Below, in pieces: positions 7,536 through 15,626 of a stretch of DNA of 35,229 bases. The DNA is from Oscillospiraceae bacterium. GTDB taxonomy: Bacteria > Bacillota_A > Clostridia > Oscillospirales > Oscillospiraceae. Numbering within the stretch: the stretch's first letter is position 1; every line of letters begins with the position of its first letter. The notes under the pieces are model-generated. The model searched no databases. It worked only from the letters and a program-made list of their open reading frames with translations, and was not told the origin of the DNA. Location of the stretch: positions 1-35,229 of the forward strand of contig JAFQUA010000063.1 of the NCBI GenBank assembly GCA_017408725.1, given 5' to 3'. A program made the translations under genes and the position numbers.

Positions 7536-8116
7536 TATGCGTCCTCCATGCTGGGGAACCAGCAGCTTTGCTCCGGATCGTGGAAATCGCAGCAGCCACT
7601 GAGGACATCCAGATTTTTCTGACGGACCCAGCCGAGGAAAGCGGTGTTTAGAAAATCCTCCGCACCCTTCAGTTGAAGCTGGACTTGAACGGTATTGCCG
7701 TTTGTCATATGCAGTTCCACAACAATGCCGCCGCCCTGCAGGGTGTACAGCTGCTGGCAGCGGATCTGATTATACTGATAGACGGTGCTTTTTTTCCCGA
7801 AGGTGGTATAAACGAAGCCGTCAGCATCATAGAAAATGCCGAAGGTCATGTAGTAGACCACCAACGCAATACCGACAATGATCACGATCACGCCTGCGGC
7901 AATAAAGACCCAGGTTGAGGGAAGGCCGGTGAACACCGTTGCCAGGCCCAAAACCGTAAGGATCAGCCCGAAGGCACCGTATTTTTTGTTCAGCCGCACA
8001 GCCTGACCGGAATGGTGCTGGGCTTGGCTGCGAAACAGCTTGGTAAAGCCCTTGTCCACCAGAAAACAAAGGCCAAAAACCAATGCCGCAAAAATAATAA
8101 CTGCCAAATATTCCAT
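7535..8116 (-). CDS. Predicted membrane protein, unknown function
   Basis: 193 residues from ATG 8116, which follows AGGAGAG. Membrane segments are seen at about 3-20, 45-62 and 66-90. A soluble C-terminal part of about 100 residues (from GIFYDADGFVYTTFGKK) has beta-strand character like a small PH-type or membrane-associated domain. No family is recognised with certainty. The gene sits downstream of the 281-bp element that separates it from the folate gene and overlaps the DUF1643 start by one base. An in-frame TTG/ATG upstream at 8152 lies inside the element and lacks a ribosome site. Confidence 0.7.
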   Translation of the reverse strand: MEYLAVIIFAALVFGLCFLVDKGFTKLFRSQAQHHSGQAVRLNKKYGAFGLILTVLGLATVFTGLPSTWVFIAAGVIVIIVGIALVVYYMTFGIFYDADGFVYTTFGKKSTVYQYNQIRCQQLYTLQGGGIVVELHMTNGNTVQVQLQLKGAEDFLNTAFLGWVRQKNLDVLSGCCDFHDPEQSCWFPSMEDA

Positions 8117-8130
8117 CTTTCTCTCCTGCT

Positions 8131-8411
8131 TAAGCCGAGGGGAGTCGAACACCGACCGCCTCTCAGCAGATCTTTTGCGATCTTTTTGATTTGTTGTCCT
8201 TGCCTTGCGTCAGCAAGGCTGCGTCCGCCGCACCAAAAATCTCAGCAAAATCTCTTGCTGAGAGGTGCGCAGCATTTTTCACAGAGCTATTTTTGTCAGA
8301 GCAAGGAAGATTCCGCAGGGAATACCCGACGGTATTTCCAAGGACACTGACGATGCTATGGCGGAAAAGAGCCTGTGAAAAACGATTGGGGTTCGATTCC
8401 CCCTCGGCTTA
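8131..8411. mobile_element. MITE-like inverted-repeat element, 281 bp
   Basis: Ends are TAAGCCGAGGGG (8131-8142) and CCCCTCGGCTTA (8400-8411), extending inward imperfectly through GAGTCGAAC and GGTTCGATT. The interior is unusually self-complementary: CTCTCAGCA (8160-8168) with TGCTGAGAG (8256-8264), TTTTTCACAG (8275-8284) with CTGTGAAAAA (8373-8382), and a hairpin at 8319-8339. It has no coding frame. If the outer TA at each end is the target duplication, removal leaves the folate gene's TAA followed by AGGAGAG and the next ATG, a normal operon joint. That favours an inserted non-autonomous element, perhaps mobilised by an IS630-type transposase. The T-arm-like GGGGTTCGATTCCCC (8388-8402) also allows a structured RNA. 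Confidence 0.55.
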
Positions 8412-8942
8412 TGCCCACAGAACACAGTCCACGGGAATGTCAAATTCTTCGGTTTCCAACTGGGGGAGCATTTGGAAGCTATAGCACAGAGCCAGTGTTG
8501 AATGATTTGGTTCTGCGGCCAGAAACCGGTCATAAAAACCGCCGCCGTAGCCGATCCTGTGTCCCTCAGGATCAAAGGCGAGGCCGGGCAGCAGCACCAG
8601 TGCTGTGGGGTCGTCTGCAACGGGGCCGTCATCAATGGGCTCGGGGATACCGGCATAGCCTTTTTCCACACGGGTGAAGTCATTGATATAAATAAAACGC
8701 ATTTCCTCGCCGTAAACCTTGGGTACGGCGATACGCTTGCCATCCCGGATGGCTTGCTCCAGTATGGGAACCGTCCGCACCTCCTGATTATAAGGGAGGT
8801 AACCGTAGATGGTTTTGGCCTGCCGGTATTGTTCGGATTGCAAAAACAGCTTTCCCAAACGGGCACTGGCAGCTTCAATCTGCTCCGGTGTCATGGCTTG
8901 CTTCTGTTCCCGAATCTGCTTTCTAAGCGCCTGCTTATCCAT
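8409..8942 (-). CDS. 5-formyltetrahydrofolate cyclo-ligase
   Basis: 177-residue cytoplasmic enzyme that converts 5-formyl-THF to 5,10-methenyl-THF with ATP. Family marks are the N-terminal KQALRKQIREQ, the YLPYNQEVRT segment (48-57), the basic KRIAVPKV strand, and the glycine-rich ATP/folate loop GYGGGFYDRFL at 131-141. Length is normal. The start overlaps the end of the HTH-membrane gene by eight bases. Its TAA stop lies in the end of the inverted-repeat element that follows. Confidence 0.93.
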   Translation of the reverse strand: MDKQALRKQIREQKQAMTPEQIEAASARLGKLFLQSEQYRQAKTIYGYLPYNQEVRTVPILEQAIRDGKRIAVPKVYGEEMRFIYINDFTRVEKGYAGIPEPIDDGPVADDPTALVLLPGLAFDPEGHRIGYGGGFYDRFLAAEPNHSTLALCYSFQMLPQLETEEFDIPVDCVLWA

Positions 8943-9588
8943 GTTCCTCGGTGCCTCCCTTTTCCTGCCGGAACAGACGGAACCAAAGTAAAATAGCGGC
9001 CTGACCGGGAATACCCAGCAGGAAGATCTTCCATGCGTTGAAGCAAATCAAGACCAGCAGAGTCATATAAAGGCTTAAAATGCCGCCCCACATGATCAAG
9101 GAGATCAGCGAACGGTTCCAGCGGAAATCCCGCCATGCAGAGCGCAGACTCAGCAGCACGATGGCGTTGGCTGGAATGGCATAAAAGAAGGCAAGCCAGC
9201 TTTTGCCCACGCCTACAGTGTCCAGAACCACAAAAATAAGCAGCGCGACGAACCACACAAGGATCGAGGACAGCGCAAGAATGATCCGCTTGTTGGCCTT
9301 CCGCTTCAGGGTTTTTTCTACCATCTGGCCCATGGCCTGCTGTACGGCGCCGGTATGCTCCGGCAGCTCGTTGGGGTCTTTCAAAAGGTCGTTGACTGTA
9401 ATATTCAGGCACTCCGCAAGGGCGGCAAGGGTCAACACATCCGGAACGGACTCGCCTCGTTCCCATTTGGAAACGGCCTTGTCCGAGTAGTTCAGTTTTT
9501 CTGCCAGCTCTGCCTGGGTCCAGCCGCCGCGCTTGCGGTAGACGGCAATATTGATGCCGATCTGGCGTCTCAGCTTTTCGTCGTTCAT
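8935..9588 (-). CDS. XRE-type HTH regulator with membrane domain
   Basis: 217 residues. The N-terminal XRE helix-turn-helix (about 9-64) includes WTQAELAEKLNYSDKAVSKWERG, the standard recognition region. Residues 75-100 are a basic linker. Four hydrophobic segments follow (about 102-123, 129-147, 158-178, 183-203), so it is probably a membrane-tethered DNA-binding protein. The ligand or regulon is not evident. ATG 9588 follows GGAGGAAA. It is the first gene of the minus-strand block and has its own consensus promoter. Confidence 0.85.
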   Translation of the reverse strand: MNDEKLRRQIGINIAVYRKRGGWTQAELAEKLNYSDKAVSKWERGESVPDVLTLAALAECLNITVNDLLKDPNELPEHTGAVQQAMGQMVEKTLKRKANKRIILALSSILVWFVALLIFVVLDTVGVGKSWLAFFYAIPANAIVLLSLRSAWRDFRWNRSLISLIMWGGILSLYMTLLVLICFNAWKIFLLGIPGQAAILLWFRLFRQEKGGTEEHG

Positions 9589-9616
9589 AAGTTTCCTCCG
9601 CAGTGTATTCTCTGTT

Positions 9617-9645
9617 ATTCTACCAAATTACGCACCGTATTGCAA
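9617..9645 (-). promoter_or_regulatory. Promoter of the minus-strand HTH/folate block
   Basis: On the minus strand TTGCAA (9640-9645), 17-base spacer, TAGAAT (9617-9622). Confidence 0.6.
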
Positions 9646-9737
9646 CAGAAAAGAATGTAAACAATTGTTATAACGGAAGCTTTCTTCGGTGCAGGAACGG
9701 TTCGGAAAAAATAATCGTCTGTGGGGAACAAAATTCA

Positions 9738-9766
9738 TTGACAAAGCGGGGATTTTCGTATATATG
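9738..9766 (+). promoter_or_regulatory. Promoter of the polyamine transporter operon
   Basis: TTGACA (9738-9743), 17-base spacer, TATATG (9761-9766), about 48 bases before potA. An alternative -10 TATACT (9767-9772) would need too long a spacer. Confidence 0.55.
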
Positions 9767-9813
9767 TATACTTGTCATATTGTGGCGAAATTATAAAGAA
9801 ATGGGGGAGGATA

Positions 9814-10935
9814 ATGTCCAAGGAACTCATCAGACTCCGGGATCTTACCATGGAGTTCGACGGGGAGCGTATACTCGACAGCATCAATCTCTATATTAAC
9901 GACAAAGAATTTTTAACCTTGCTTGGCCCCTCTGGCTGCGGCAAGACCACCACACTAAGGATCATCGGCGGCTTTTTGTCGCCTACTTCCGGTACGGTGA
10001 CCTTTGACGGAAAAACCATTAATGATGTGCCTCCTTATGAACGGCAGATCAATACGGTGTTCCAGCGGTACGCACTGTTTCCTCATCTGAATGTTTTCGA
10101 TAATATCGCCTTCGGTCTGAAGGTGGCGAAGCTTTCCAAAGAGGAGATCAATGAGCGCGTCAATCAGATGCTGGAGATCGTCAGTTTGAAAGGTTACGGT
10201 CACCGGCGAATTGGATCCCTGTCCGGCGGTCAGCAGCAGCGTGTGGCCATTGCGAGAGCTCTGGTAAACCGGCCCAAGGTACTTCTTCTGGACGAACCCT
10301 TGGGTGCACTTGACCTGCGCCTTCGTAAGGATATGCAGATCGAATTGAAGCGGATCCAGCAGGCCATGGGCATCACTTTCGTGTATGTTACCCATGACCA
10401 GGAAGAGGCGCTTTCCATGTCCGATACCGTTGTGGTTATGGATAAGGGCCGTATTCAGCAGATCGGCAAGCCGGAGGATATATATAACGAGCCGAAGAAT
10501 GCTTTCGTAGCAGACTTCATCGGCGAAAGTAACATTCTGGACGGCGTTATGCTGGAAGACTATAAGGTGCGCTTCTTTGGCCGGACTTTCCAGTGTGTCG
10601 ATACGGGCTTTGCACCTAATGAGCCGGTGGATGTTGTCATTCGTCCGGAGGATATCGACATTGTTGCCAAGGAAGAGGGCCATCTGGTGGGTACTGTTAC
10701 ATCTGTTACCTTCAAGGGCCTGAATTATGATATCATCGTCGAATTCAAGGGCTTTAAGTGGCTGATCCAGACCACGGACTTCCATGGTGTGGGCGAAACC
10801 ATCGGCATTCGTTTGAACCCGGAAGATATCCACATCATGCACAAGAGTGAGTACTCCGGTATGTTTGGCGACTACAGCTCCTACTCTGCCGAGTATGACG
10901 AGCTGACGGAGGATGCCGGCGATGAGGAGGAATAA
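9814..10935 (+). CDS. potA: Spermidine/putrescine ABC importer ATPase PotA
   Basis: 373-residue ATPase that drives polyamine uptake. Walker A GPSGCGKT (38-45), signature LSGGQQQR (136-143), Walker B LLLDEP (157-162) with Glu161, and switch His194 (VTHDQEEA) are all intact. The C-terminal part from about 235 is the regulatory TOBE-type region seen in PotA and related importers. ATG 9814 follows GGGGGAGG; the open frame extends upstream to 9772 without a ribosome site. It is the first gene of a three-gene operon with both permeases and the binding domain, which makes polyamine the most likely substrate. Confidence 0.93.
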   Translation: MSKELIRLRDLTMEFDGERILDSINLYINDKEFLTLLGPSGCGKTTTLRIIGGFLSPTSGTVTFDGKTINDVPPYERQINTVFQRYALFPHLNVFDNIAFGLKVAKLSKEEINERVNQMLEIVSLKGYGHRRIGSLSGGQQQRVAIARALVNRPKVLLLDEPLGALDLRLRKDMQIELKRIQQAMGITFVYVTHDQEEALSMSDTVVVMDKGRIQQIGKPEDIYNEPKNAFVADFIGESNILDGVMLEDYKVRFFGRTFQCVDTGFAPNEPVDVVIRPEDIDIVAKEEGHLVGTVTSVTFKGLNYDIIVEFKGFKWLIQTTDFHGVGETIGIRLNPEDIHIMHKSEYSGMFGDYSSYSAEYDELTEDAGDEEE

Positions 10936-11743
10936 GTCTGTTTTTCTGAGCGTGCCCTACATCCTCTGGATGGTGGTGTTCACGCTGATCCCATTGGGTG
11001 TGGTGGGTTACTATGCCCTTACAGATCCGGATACCGGAGTCTTTACCTGGTCAAATCTGCAGAATCTTACCATGTACCTGCCGGTGCTGGGTCAATCTGT
11101 GGGTTATGCGGTGATCTCCGCACTGATCTGTCTGGTGCTGGGCTATCCCGTGGCCTATTATATTGCCCATCGCGGCGAAGTGATGCAGAAGATTCTATAC
11201 ATGCTGGTGATGCTGCCCATGTGCATGAGCTTCTTGCTTCGCACCCTTGCGTGGGTGGGCCTGCTGCAGGATACCGGCATTATTAATAATCTGCTGGATG
11301 CCATCGGCATTGGAAGACTTCAATTGATTCGCACACCCGGCGCAGTAGTCCTCGGCATGGTGTATAACTACCTGCCTTATATGATTCTTCCCCTGTATGC
11401 CGTCATCGTTAAGATTGATAACCGGCTCATTGAGGCAGCGGAAGATCTGGGATGCACTCCTGTGCAGACCTTTATCCGTGTGGTACTGCCTCTTTCCATG
11501 CCCGGGATTCTGTCCGGCATCACCATGGTCTTTGTGCCGGCGGTTTCTACCTTTTATATCTCCCAAAAGTTGGGCGGTACCGATACGGTGCTGATCGGCG
11601 ACTTGATCGAGCGGCTTTTCAAACAGGGCGATAATCCCAATCTGGGTGCTGCCCTGAGTCTTGTGCTGATGGCACTGGTGCTGGTATGTACCGGCATCAT
11701 GAACCGCTTTGGCGGCGATGAGGAAGGCGGTGTTGTGGTATGA
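10922..11743 (+). CDS. potB: Polyamine ABC importer permease PotB
   Basis: 273-residue inner permease with six predicted membrane helices. The cytoplasmic coupling loop [20 protein letters not shown] (171-190) is the EAA motif that docks onto PotA. The gene overlaps the end of potA by 14 bases. ATG 10922 is preferred over 10913 because GGAGG (10908-10912) has proper spacing only to the former. Its stop overlaps the next start (ATGA), so the three genes are translationally coupled. Confidence 0.9.
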   Translation: MRRNKSVFLSVPYILWMVVFTLIPLGVVGYYALTDPDTGVFTWSNLQNLTMYLPVLGQSVGYAVISALICLVLGYPVAYYIAHRGEVMQKILYMLVMLPMCMSFLLRTLAWVGLLQDTGIINNLLDAIGIGRLQLIRTPGAVVLGMVYNYLPYMILPLYAVIVKIDNRLIEAAEDLGCTPVQTFIRVVLPLSMPGILSGITMVFVPAVSTFYISQKLGGTDTVLIGDLIERLFKQGDNPNLGAALSLVLMALVLVCTGIMNRFGGDEEGGVVV

Positions 11744-13644
11744 AAAAGACAAACCGCATCCTTACGATCTTGATGTTCGTATTTCTGTATATCCCCATGG
11801 CAGTTCTGGTGGTGGCATCCTTCAATACGGGAAAGGATATTACCCAGGTTGAAGGCTTTACTTTTAGTCAGTACGCAGAACTGTTCCGGGATGAAGATCT
11901 GTTGAGATTGCTGGGCAACTCTGTTCTAATTGCATTGCTGTCTACAGGCATTTCTGTGACCTTTGGCACTGTGGCAGCGCTGGGTATTCACAGCATGAAA
12001 CCCAGAATGCGCAAGGCGGTCATGAGTCTGACCAATATCCCCATGACGAATCCTGATATCGTTACCGGTGTCAGCCTTTCATTGCTGTTTGTTTTCGTGG
12101 GAACCGGTTTGCTGGGACAGCGGGAATCCTTGAATTTCTGGACGTTGCTGCTGGCCCATGTGACCTTCGGCCTGCCGTATGTCATCTTGAATATCATGCC
12201 CAAGCTGCAGCAGATGAATCCTGCGCTGACGGACGCGGCTATGGACTTGGGTTGTACACCGGTTCAAGCCTTTTTTAAGGTAGTCATCCATGAGATCCTG
12301 CCAGGCATTCTCGCTGGTGGTATCATGGCTTTCACCATGAGTCTTGACGATTTTGTAATCAGCTACTTTGTGACCGGTTCCGGCTTTGTAACGCTTCCGG
12401 TGGAGATCTATACCTATACAAAGAAGCCGATTCATCCCAAGATCTATGCCATGTTTACCCTGCTGTTCGGCTTGATCTTCGTGCTGATGCTGACCATGAA
12501 CCTGATTCAGCTGCGAGCAGCCAAGAAAAAGGACAGCAAGCGCCCGGAATCCAAAGGCTGGATCATTGCCCGCCGGTGGATCGCCGGTGCGGTGGCAGTG
12601 TGTCTTGTGATTGGCTGCGGATTTCTGATTTTCGGAACCCGTCAGGAGAAGATCACCCTGAATGTGAAAAACTGGGGCATGAACATGGCTGACGGTACCG
12701 ACGGCACCATGGATCTTGTAGCAGAATTCGAGAAGCGCTATCCCCATATCGATGTAAATATGTCCTACTACGAGTCTAATGAGGCACTGTTTTCCCAGCT
12801 TAGCAACGGCGGCATTACCGTGGATGTGATCATTCCGTCTGACTATATGATCGACCGCATGATTGCGGAGAATATGCTGATAGAGCTGAATTTTGACAAC
12901 ATCCCCAATTTCGCTTATGTGGATGAGCAGTTCAAAAATCCTGCTTACGATCCGCAGAACAAGTATTCCGTGCCGTACACTTGGGGCACTGTGGGAATCC
13001 TCTACAACACCAAATATGTGGACGAGGAAGATGTTACCGGTTGGGAACTGCTGTGGAATGAGAAGTATGCTGGAAAGATTTTGATGATTGACAATTCCCG
13101 GGATGCTTTCGGTGTTGCCCAGTATTTGCTGGGATACGATATCAATACCACAGATAAGGCAGAGCTCCAGGCTTGTGCAGATAAGTTGGCGGAGCAGCGG
13201 CCTTTAGTGCAGCAGTATGTTATGGACCAGATCTATGCCACCATGGAAAATGAGGAGGCCTATATTGCGGTCTATTACGCAGGCGACTGTATGCTGATGA
13301 TGGAGGAAAATCCGGATCTGGCATTCTACCTGCCGGAGGAGCAAGGTTTCAACCTGTTCACCGATGCTATGTGCATCCCCACTTGCTGCAAGGAAAAGGA
13401 AGCTGCTGAGCTGTTTATCAATTTCCTGTGCGATCCGGAAATCTCCGGCGCTAACATGGATTATATTTGCTACGCATCTCCGATTTCTGCTGCAAAGGAC
13501 TATATGGAAGATTACTTGAAAGAAAGTGAAGTTGTTTACCCCAGCGAAGAAGTGCTGAAAAGGGGTACAGCTTATGCTTATCTTTCCGAAGAGATTTCCC
13601 GTTATGTGGAAGGCTTGTATCAGGAAGCAACCAAACTCGGTTAA
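11740..13644 (+). CDS. potCD: Fused PotC permease and PotD polyamine-binding protein
   Basis: 634 residues joining two normally separate proteins. Residues 1-260 are the second permease (PotC) with the EAA loop at about 166-185 ([18 protein letters not shown]). Residues 278-299 form an extra membrane helix that replaces the signal peptide of the binding protein. Residues 305-634 are a PotD-type extracellular polyamine-binding domain (TLNVKNWGMNM, DVIIPSDYMIDRM, VPYTWGTVGI, AVYYAGDCMLMM). The binding domain is therefore fixed to the transporter one-to-one rather than being a free lipoprotein. PotCD fusions are known in some Firmicutes, so the architecture is uncommon but not new. No frameshift or internal ribosome site is visible at the joint. 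Confidence 0.92.
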   Translation: MKKTNRILTILMFVFLYIPMAVLVVASFNTGKDITQVEGFTFSQYAELFRDEDLLRLLGNSVLIALLSTGISVTFGTVAALGIHSMKPRMRKAVMSLTNIPMTNPDIVTGVSLSLLFVFVGTGLLGQRESLNFWTLLLAHVTFGLPYVILNIMPKLQQMNPALTDAAMDLGCTPVQAFFKVVIHEILPGILAGGIMAFTMSLDDFVISYFVTGSGFVTLPVEIYTYTKKPIHPKIYAMFTLLFGLIFVLMLTMNLIQLRAAKKKDSKRPESKGWIIARRWIAGAVAVCLVIGCGFLIFGTRQEKITLNVKNWGMNMADGTDGTMDLVAEFEKRYPHIDVNMSYYESNEALFSQLSNGGITVDVIIPSDYMIDRMIAENMLIELNFDNIPNFAYVDEQFKNPAYDPQNKYSVPYTWGTVGILYNTKYVDEEDVTGWELLWNEKYAGKILMIDNSRDAFGVAQYLLGYDINTTDKAELQACADKLAEQRPLVQQYVMDQIYATMENEEAYIAVYYAGDCMLMMEENPDLAFYLPEEQGFNLFTDAMCIPTCCKEKEAAELFINFLCDPEISGANMDYICYASPISAAKDYMEDYLKESEVVYPSEEVLKRGTAYAYLSEEISRYVEGLYQEATKLG

Positions 13645-13653
13645 TACAATAAA

Positions 13654-13686
13654 TCCGCCGCGGATTTCCGCGGCGGACGCTTTTTA
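13654..13686 (+). terminator. Intrinsic terminator of the pot operon
   Basis: TCCGCCGCGGA (13654-13664) pairs perfectly with TCCGCGGCGGA (13667-13677), followed by CGC and TTTTT. Confidence 0.88.
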
Positions 13687-14964
13687 TTATTGCTGTTTTG
13701 GCTGATTGTGGGTGCGGGCACTGGTGCGGCCTTCGGGACGGATCTCGCCAACCCGGGTCAGCGACATTTTGGTCAGTGTGGGGCCAACCAGTTCATAGAT
13801 GAGCACGGCGAACAGAACCACATTGCGGGTCAGTTCTCCGCCCGGGAGAGTAGCGGCTGTCAGCGCCATACCCAGTGCCACACCTGCCTGGGGCAGCAGC
13901 GTGATGCCGAGGTTATCGGTAATGGGTTTCGATTGACGGGTCAAACGGCAGCTTAGGCTGGAGCCGAAATATTTTCCTGCAGACCGGGCAATGATATAGA
14001 TCACGCCAATCAGCAATGTCACCGGCTGGATCAGCACCTGCAGGTCCAGTTCCGCACCGGAAATCACAAAAAACAGAACATTCAGAGGCATGGTCCAGCC
14101 TTCCACACGGTCCATCAGTTCTTCCGAAGTGGAGCAGATGTTGCAGAAGATGGTACCTGTCATCATGCAAACCAAGAGCAAAGAGAAACCACAGTGAACG
14201 GGCCCGATTTGGAAGTTCAATGTGGACAGGCCAACAGTCAGAAGGACAAAGGCAATAGAGATGGTCATACGCTTACTGCGGGAGTGGAAGAATTGTTCTA
14301 CCCAGTTCAGTAGGAAACCCATCAAGCTGCCGAGGGACAGGGACAGAATGATCTCCACAAGGGGTTCGACCACCACTGCCATAACACTGACCTGCCCGTG
14401 GGAAAGGGCAGTAGCAACACCAAAGGAGATGGAAAACAGGAGCAGACCTACGGCATCGTCGATGGCAACTACCAACAAAAGCAATCGAGTCAGCGGGCCG
14501 TCTGCCTTGTACTGCCGGACGACCATCAGTGTGGCGGCAGGAGCGGTGGCAGAGGCGATGGCGCCCAAAACGATGGCGCAGGGCAGGGAAATGATATTAG
14601 GGAAGCACAGATGCAGAGCGATCAGAACAATGTCTACCAGAACAGTTGTGACCACAGCCTGCAAAATACCGATAGTAATGGCTTTTGCACCGGTGGCCTT
14701 GAGCTGGGACAGCCGAAACTCGTTACCGATTGTGAATGCAATAAAACCCAGAGCGACTTGTGTGATGATACTGAGCGTCTCTACCTGCTCCATGGAATTG
14801 AAGCCGAAGCCCGGGAGATTCAGCGCGCCAATACAAAAGGGCCCGAGAAGCAGGCCGGCCAGTAGGTAAGCGGTAACAGCGGGCAGATTCAAGAGCTTCG
14901 TCAAACGCGACAGCATTAAACCGCCAACCAGTGCAGCGGCCAGACAAATAAGATAAATTTCCAT
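13687..14964 (-). CDS. CPA2-type cation:proton antiporter
   Basis: 425-residue membrane protein with about 12 hydrophobic segments, matching the Na+/H+ exchanger (Kef/NapA-like) family. It starts with a reversed-topology pair of helices (LVGGLMLSRLTKLLNLPAVTAYLLAGLLLGP). The ion-site helices are recognised by ATAPAATLMVVRQYKADGPLT followed by VVAIDDAVGL, where the paired Asp residues carry the ion and proton. There is no C-terminal nucleotide-binding (RCK) domain, so it is an ungated form. It probably exports Na+ or K+ in exchange for protons. It is a single gene with its own promoter (14999-15027) and RBS AAGG. Confidence 0.9.
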   Translation of the reverse strand: MEIYLICLAAALVGGLMLSRLTKLLNLPAVTAYLLAGLLLGPFCIGALNLPGFGFNSMEQVETLSIITQVALGFIAFTIGNEFRLSQLKATGAKAITIGILQAVVTTVLVDIVLIALHLCFPNIISLPCAIVLGAIASATAPAATLMVVRQYKADGPLTRLLLLVVAIDDAVGLLLFSISFGVATALSHGQVSVMAVVVEPLVEIILSLSLGSLMGFLLNWVEQFFHSRSKRMTISIAFVLLTVGLSTLNFQIGPVHCGFSLLLVCMMTGTIFCNICSTSEELMDRVEGWTMPLNVLFFVISGAELDLQVLIQPVTLLIGVIYIIARSAGKYFGSSLSCRLTRQSKPITDNLGITLLPQAGVALGMALTAATLPGGELTRNVVLFAVLIYELVGPTLTKMSLTRVGEIRPEGRTSARTHNQPKQQ

Positions 14965-14998
14965 AAAAATGCCTTCTTATCAATAATTTCCGTGCCGT

Positions 14999-15027
14999 AT
15001 CATACCACTATTGAGTGCCATCTTCAA
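14999..15027 (-). promoter_or_regulatory. Promoter of the antiporter gene
   Basis: On the minus strand TTGAAG (15022-15027), 17-base spacer, TATGAT (14999-15004). It lies downstream of the terminators at 15091-15176, so the antiporter need not be read from the upstream RNA promoter. Confidence 0.5.
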
Positions 15028-15090
15028 GAGCAATAACTGCCAAAGTTATACTTTTTTTCATGAAATGTTTGTGCATTTTTGAAAGGCAAT

Positions 15091-15108
15091 AAAAAAAGCC
15101 CTTTGGGC
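15091..15108 (-). terminator. Short second terminator-like hairpin
   Basis: On the minus strand GCCC-AAA-GGGC followed by seven T. The stem is only four to five base pairs, so it is a weak candidate, placed just after the stronger one at 15131-15176. Confidence 0.35.
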
Positions 15109-15120
15109 GGAGAAAAATGC

Positions 15121-15329
15121 AAAAAAAGAAATAGCCCTTGACAAATCGCCTGACCACTGCGACCGTCAAGGGCTATCTCTCTGAACTCTTGGTATCTAAC
15201 ATCTATTGGTTAACCTCTCTTTCTACAGGATCGACTCCGGCTTTCTGACGAAATTTGTTTTTAAATTTTTAGGAGCTTGGAAAGCCTTTGTCTTGGAGAT
15301 TTACCTGTACATTGGTATCACCCCTTTGT
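15121..15329 (-). ncRNA. Candidate structured small RNA with own promoter and terminator
   Basis: A promoter at 15336-15364 would start a transcript near 15329. A nested stem is built from TACAGG (15304-15309), CTCC (15295-15298) and GGCTTTC (15280-15286). They pair with GAAAGCC (15239-15245), GGAG (15235-15238) and CCTGTA (15224-15229), all read on the minus strand. The internal loops are regular (five by five, and an eight-base bulge). An inner AAATTT/AAATTT pair caps it. The transcript ends in a 12-bp hairpin (15131-15142 with 15165-15176) and a T run, giving about 209 bases. No coding frame of note is present; the first ATG is followed by a stop after two codons. It matches no RNA family I can name. 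Confidence 0.5.
15131..15176 (-). terminator. Intrinsic terminator of the candidate small RNA
   Basis: ATAGCCCTTGAC (15131-15142) pairs perfectly with GTCAAGGGCTAT (15165-15176) around a 22-base loop. On the minus strand it is followed by TTCTTTTTTT. Confidence 0.75.
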
Positions 15330-15335
15330 GTCTTT

Positions 15336-15364
15336 ACTATAGCACGGGAGATGGGAAAATGCAA
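15336..15364 (-). promoter_or_regulatory. Promoter of the candidate small RNA
   Basis: On the minus strand TTGCAT (15359-15364), 17-base spacer, TATAGT (15336-15341). Confidence 0.55.
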
Positions 15365-15439
15365 TTTGGGAAAGTATATAAAATTTTGAGTTCCTATTAA
15401 TGCAAAAGGGAGAAAATGGGGTTATTAACGGTTTTGCCG

Positions 15440-15468
15440 TTGACTTGGCTAGTGAGATATGGTATGCT
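15440..15468 (+). promoter_or_regulatory. Upstream promoter of the XRE-kinase/murQ operon
   Basis: TTGACT (15440-15445), 17-base spacer, TATGCT (15463-15468), about 160 bases before the first gene. Confidence 0.5.
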
Positions 15469-15508
15469 GAATGTATTGGAGCGGCTGAAAAGCCAACTGT
15501 TATTTTGC

Positions 15509-15587
15509 CATTCTACAACTGATGGCTGTAGAATGAATACAAAACAACTGATAGGTCCTTGATTTTTACAAAAAAGGGTGTAGAATA
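15509..15587 (+). promoter_or_regulatory. Repeated TGTAGAAT boxes overlapping a second promoter
   Basis: CATTCTACA (15509-15517) and TGTAGAATG (15527-15535) form a perfect 9-bp inverted repeat with a nine-base loop. A third box TGTAGAATA (15579-15587) overlaps the -10 element TAGAAT (15581-15586) of a promoter whose -35 is TTGATT (15559-15564). An ACAACTGAT direct repeat accompanies the boxes. Binding here would block that promoter, as expected for autoregulation by the HTH protein encoded 40 bases downstream. Confidence 0.5.
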
Positions 15588-15626
15588 TAAACAGACAGGT
15601 GAAATTATGCTCAGGGAGGTGGACAT

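Noticed and set aside
8131..8411. tmRNA or a tRNA gene
   Set aside because: Only the T-arm and acceptor-like end resemble tRNA; no D-arm, anticodon arm or CCA is present, and no tmRNA tag frame was found.
9955..10842. 295-codon minus-strand frame over potA
   Set aside because: It is the antisense shadow of a fully conserved ATPase gene, with no ribosome site or family features.
15121..15329. Known riboswitch (c-di-AMP ydaO, Na+/Li+ or T-box) for the antiporter
   Set aside because: None of the conserved cores I can recall for these classes is present, and the antiporter has its own promoter after the terminator.
15206..15400. 64-codon plus-strand frame over the small-RNA region
   Set aside because: It has no ribosome site, a composition like translated AT-rich intergenic DNA, and it overlaps the better-supported structured element.
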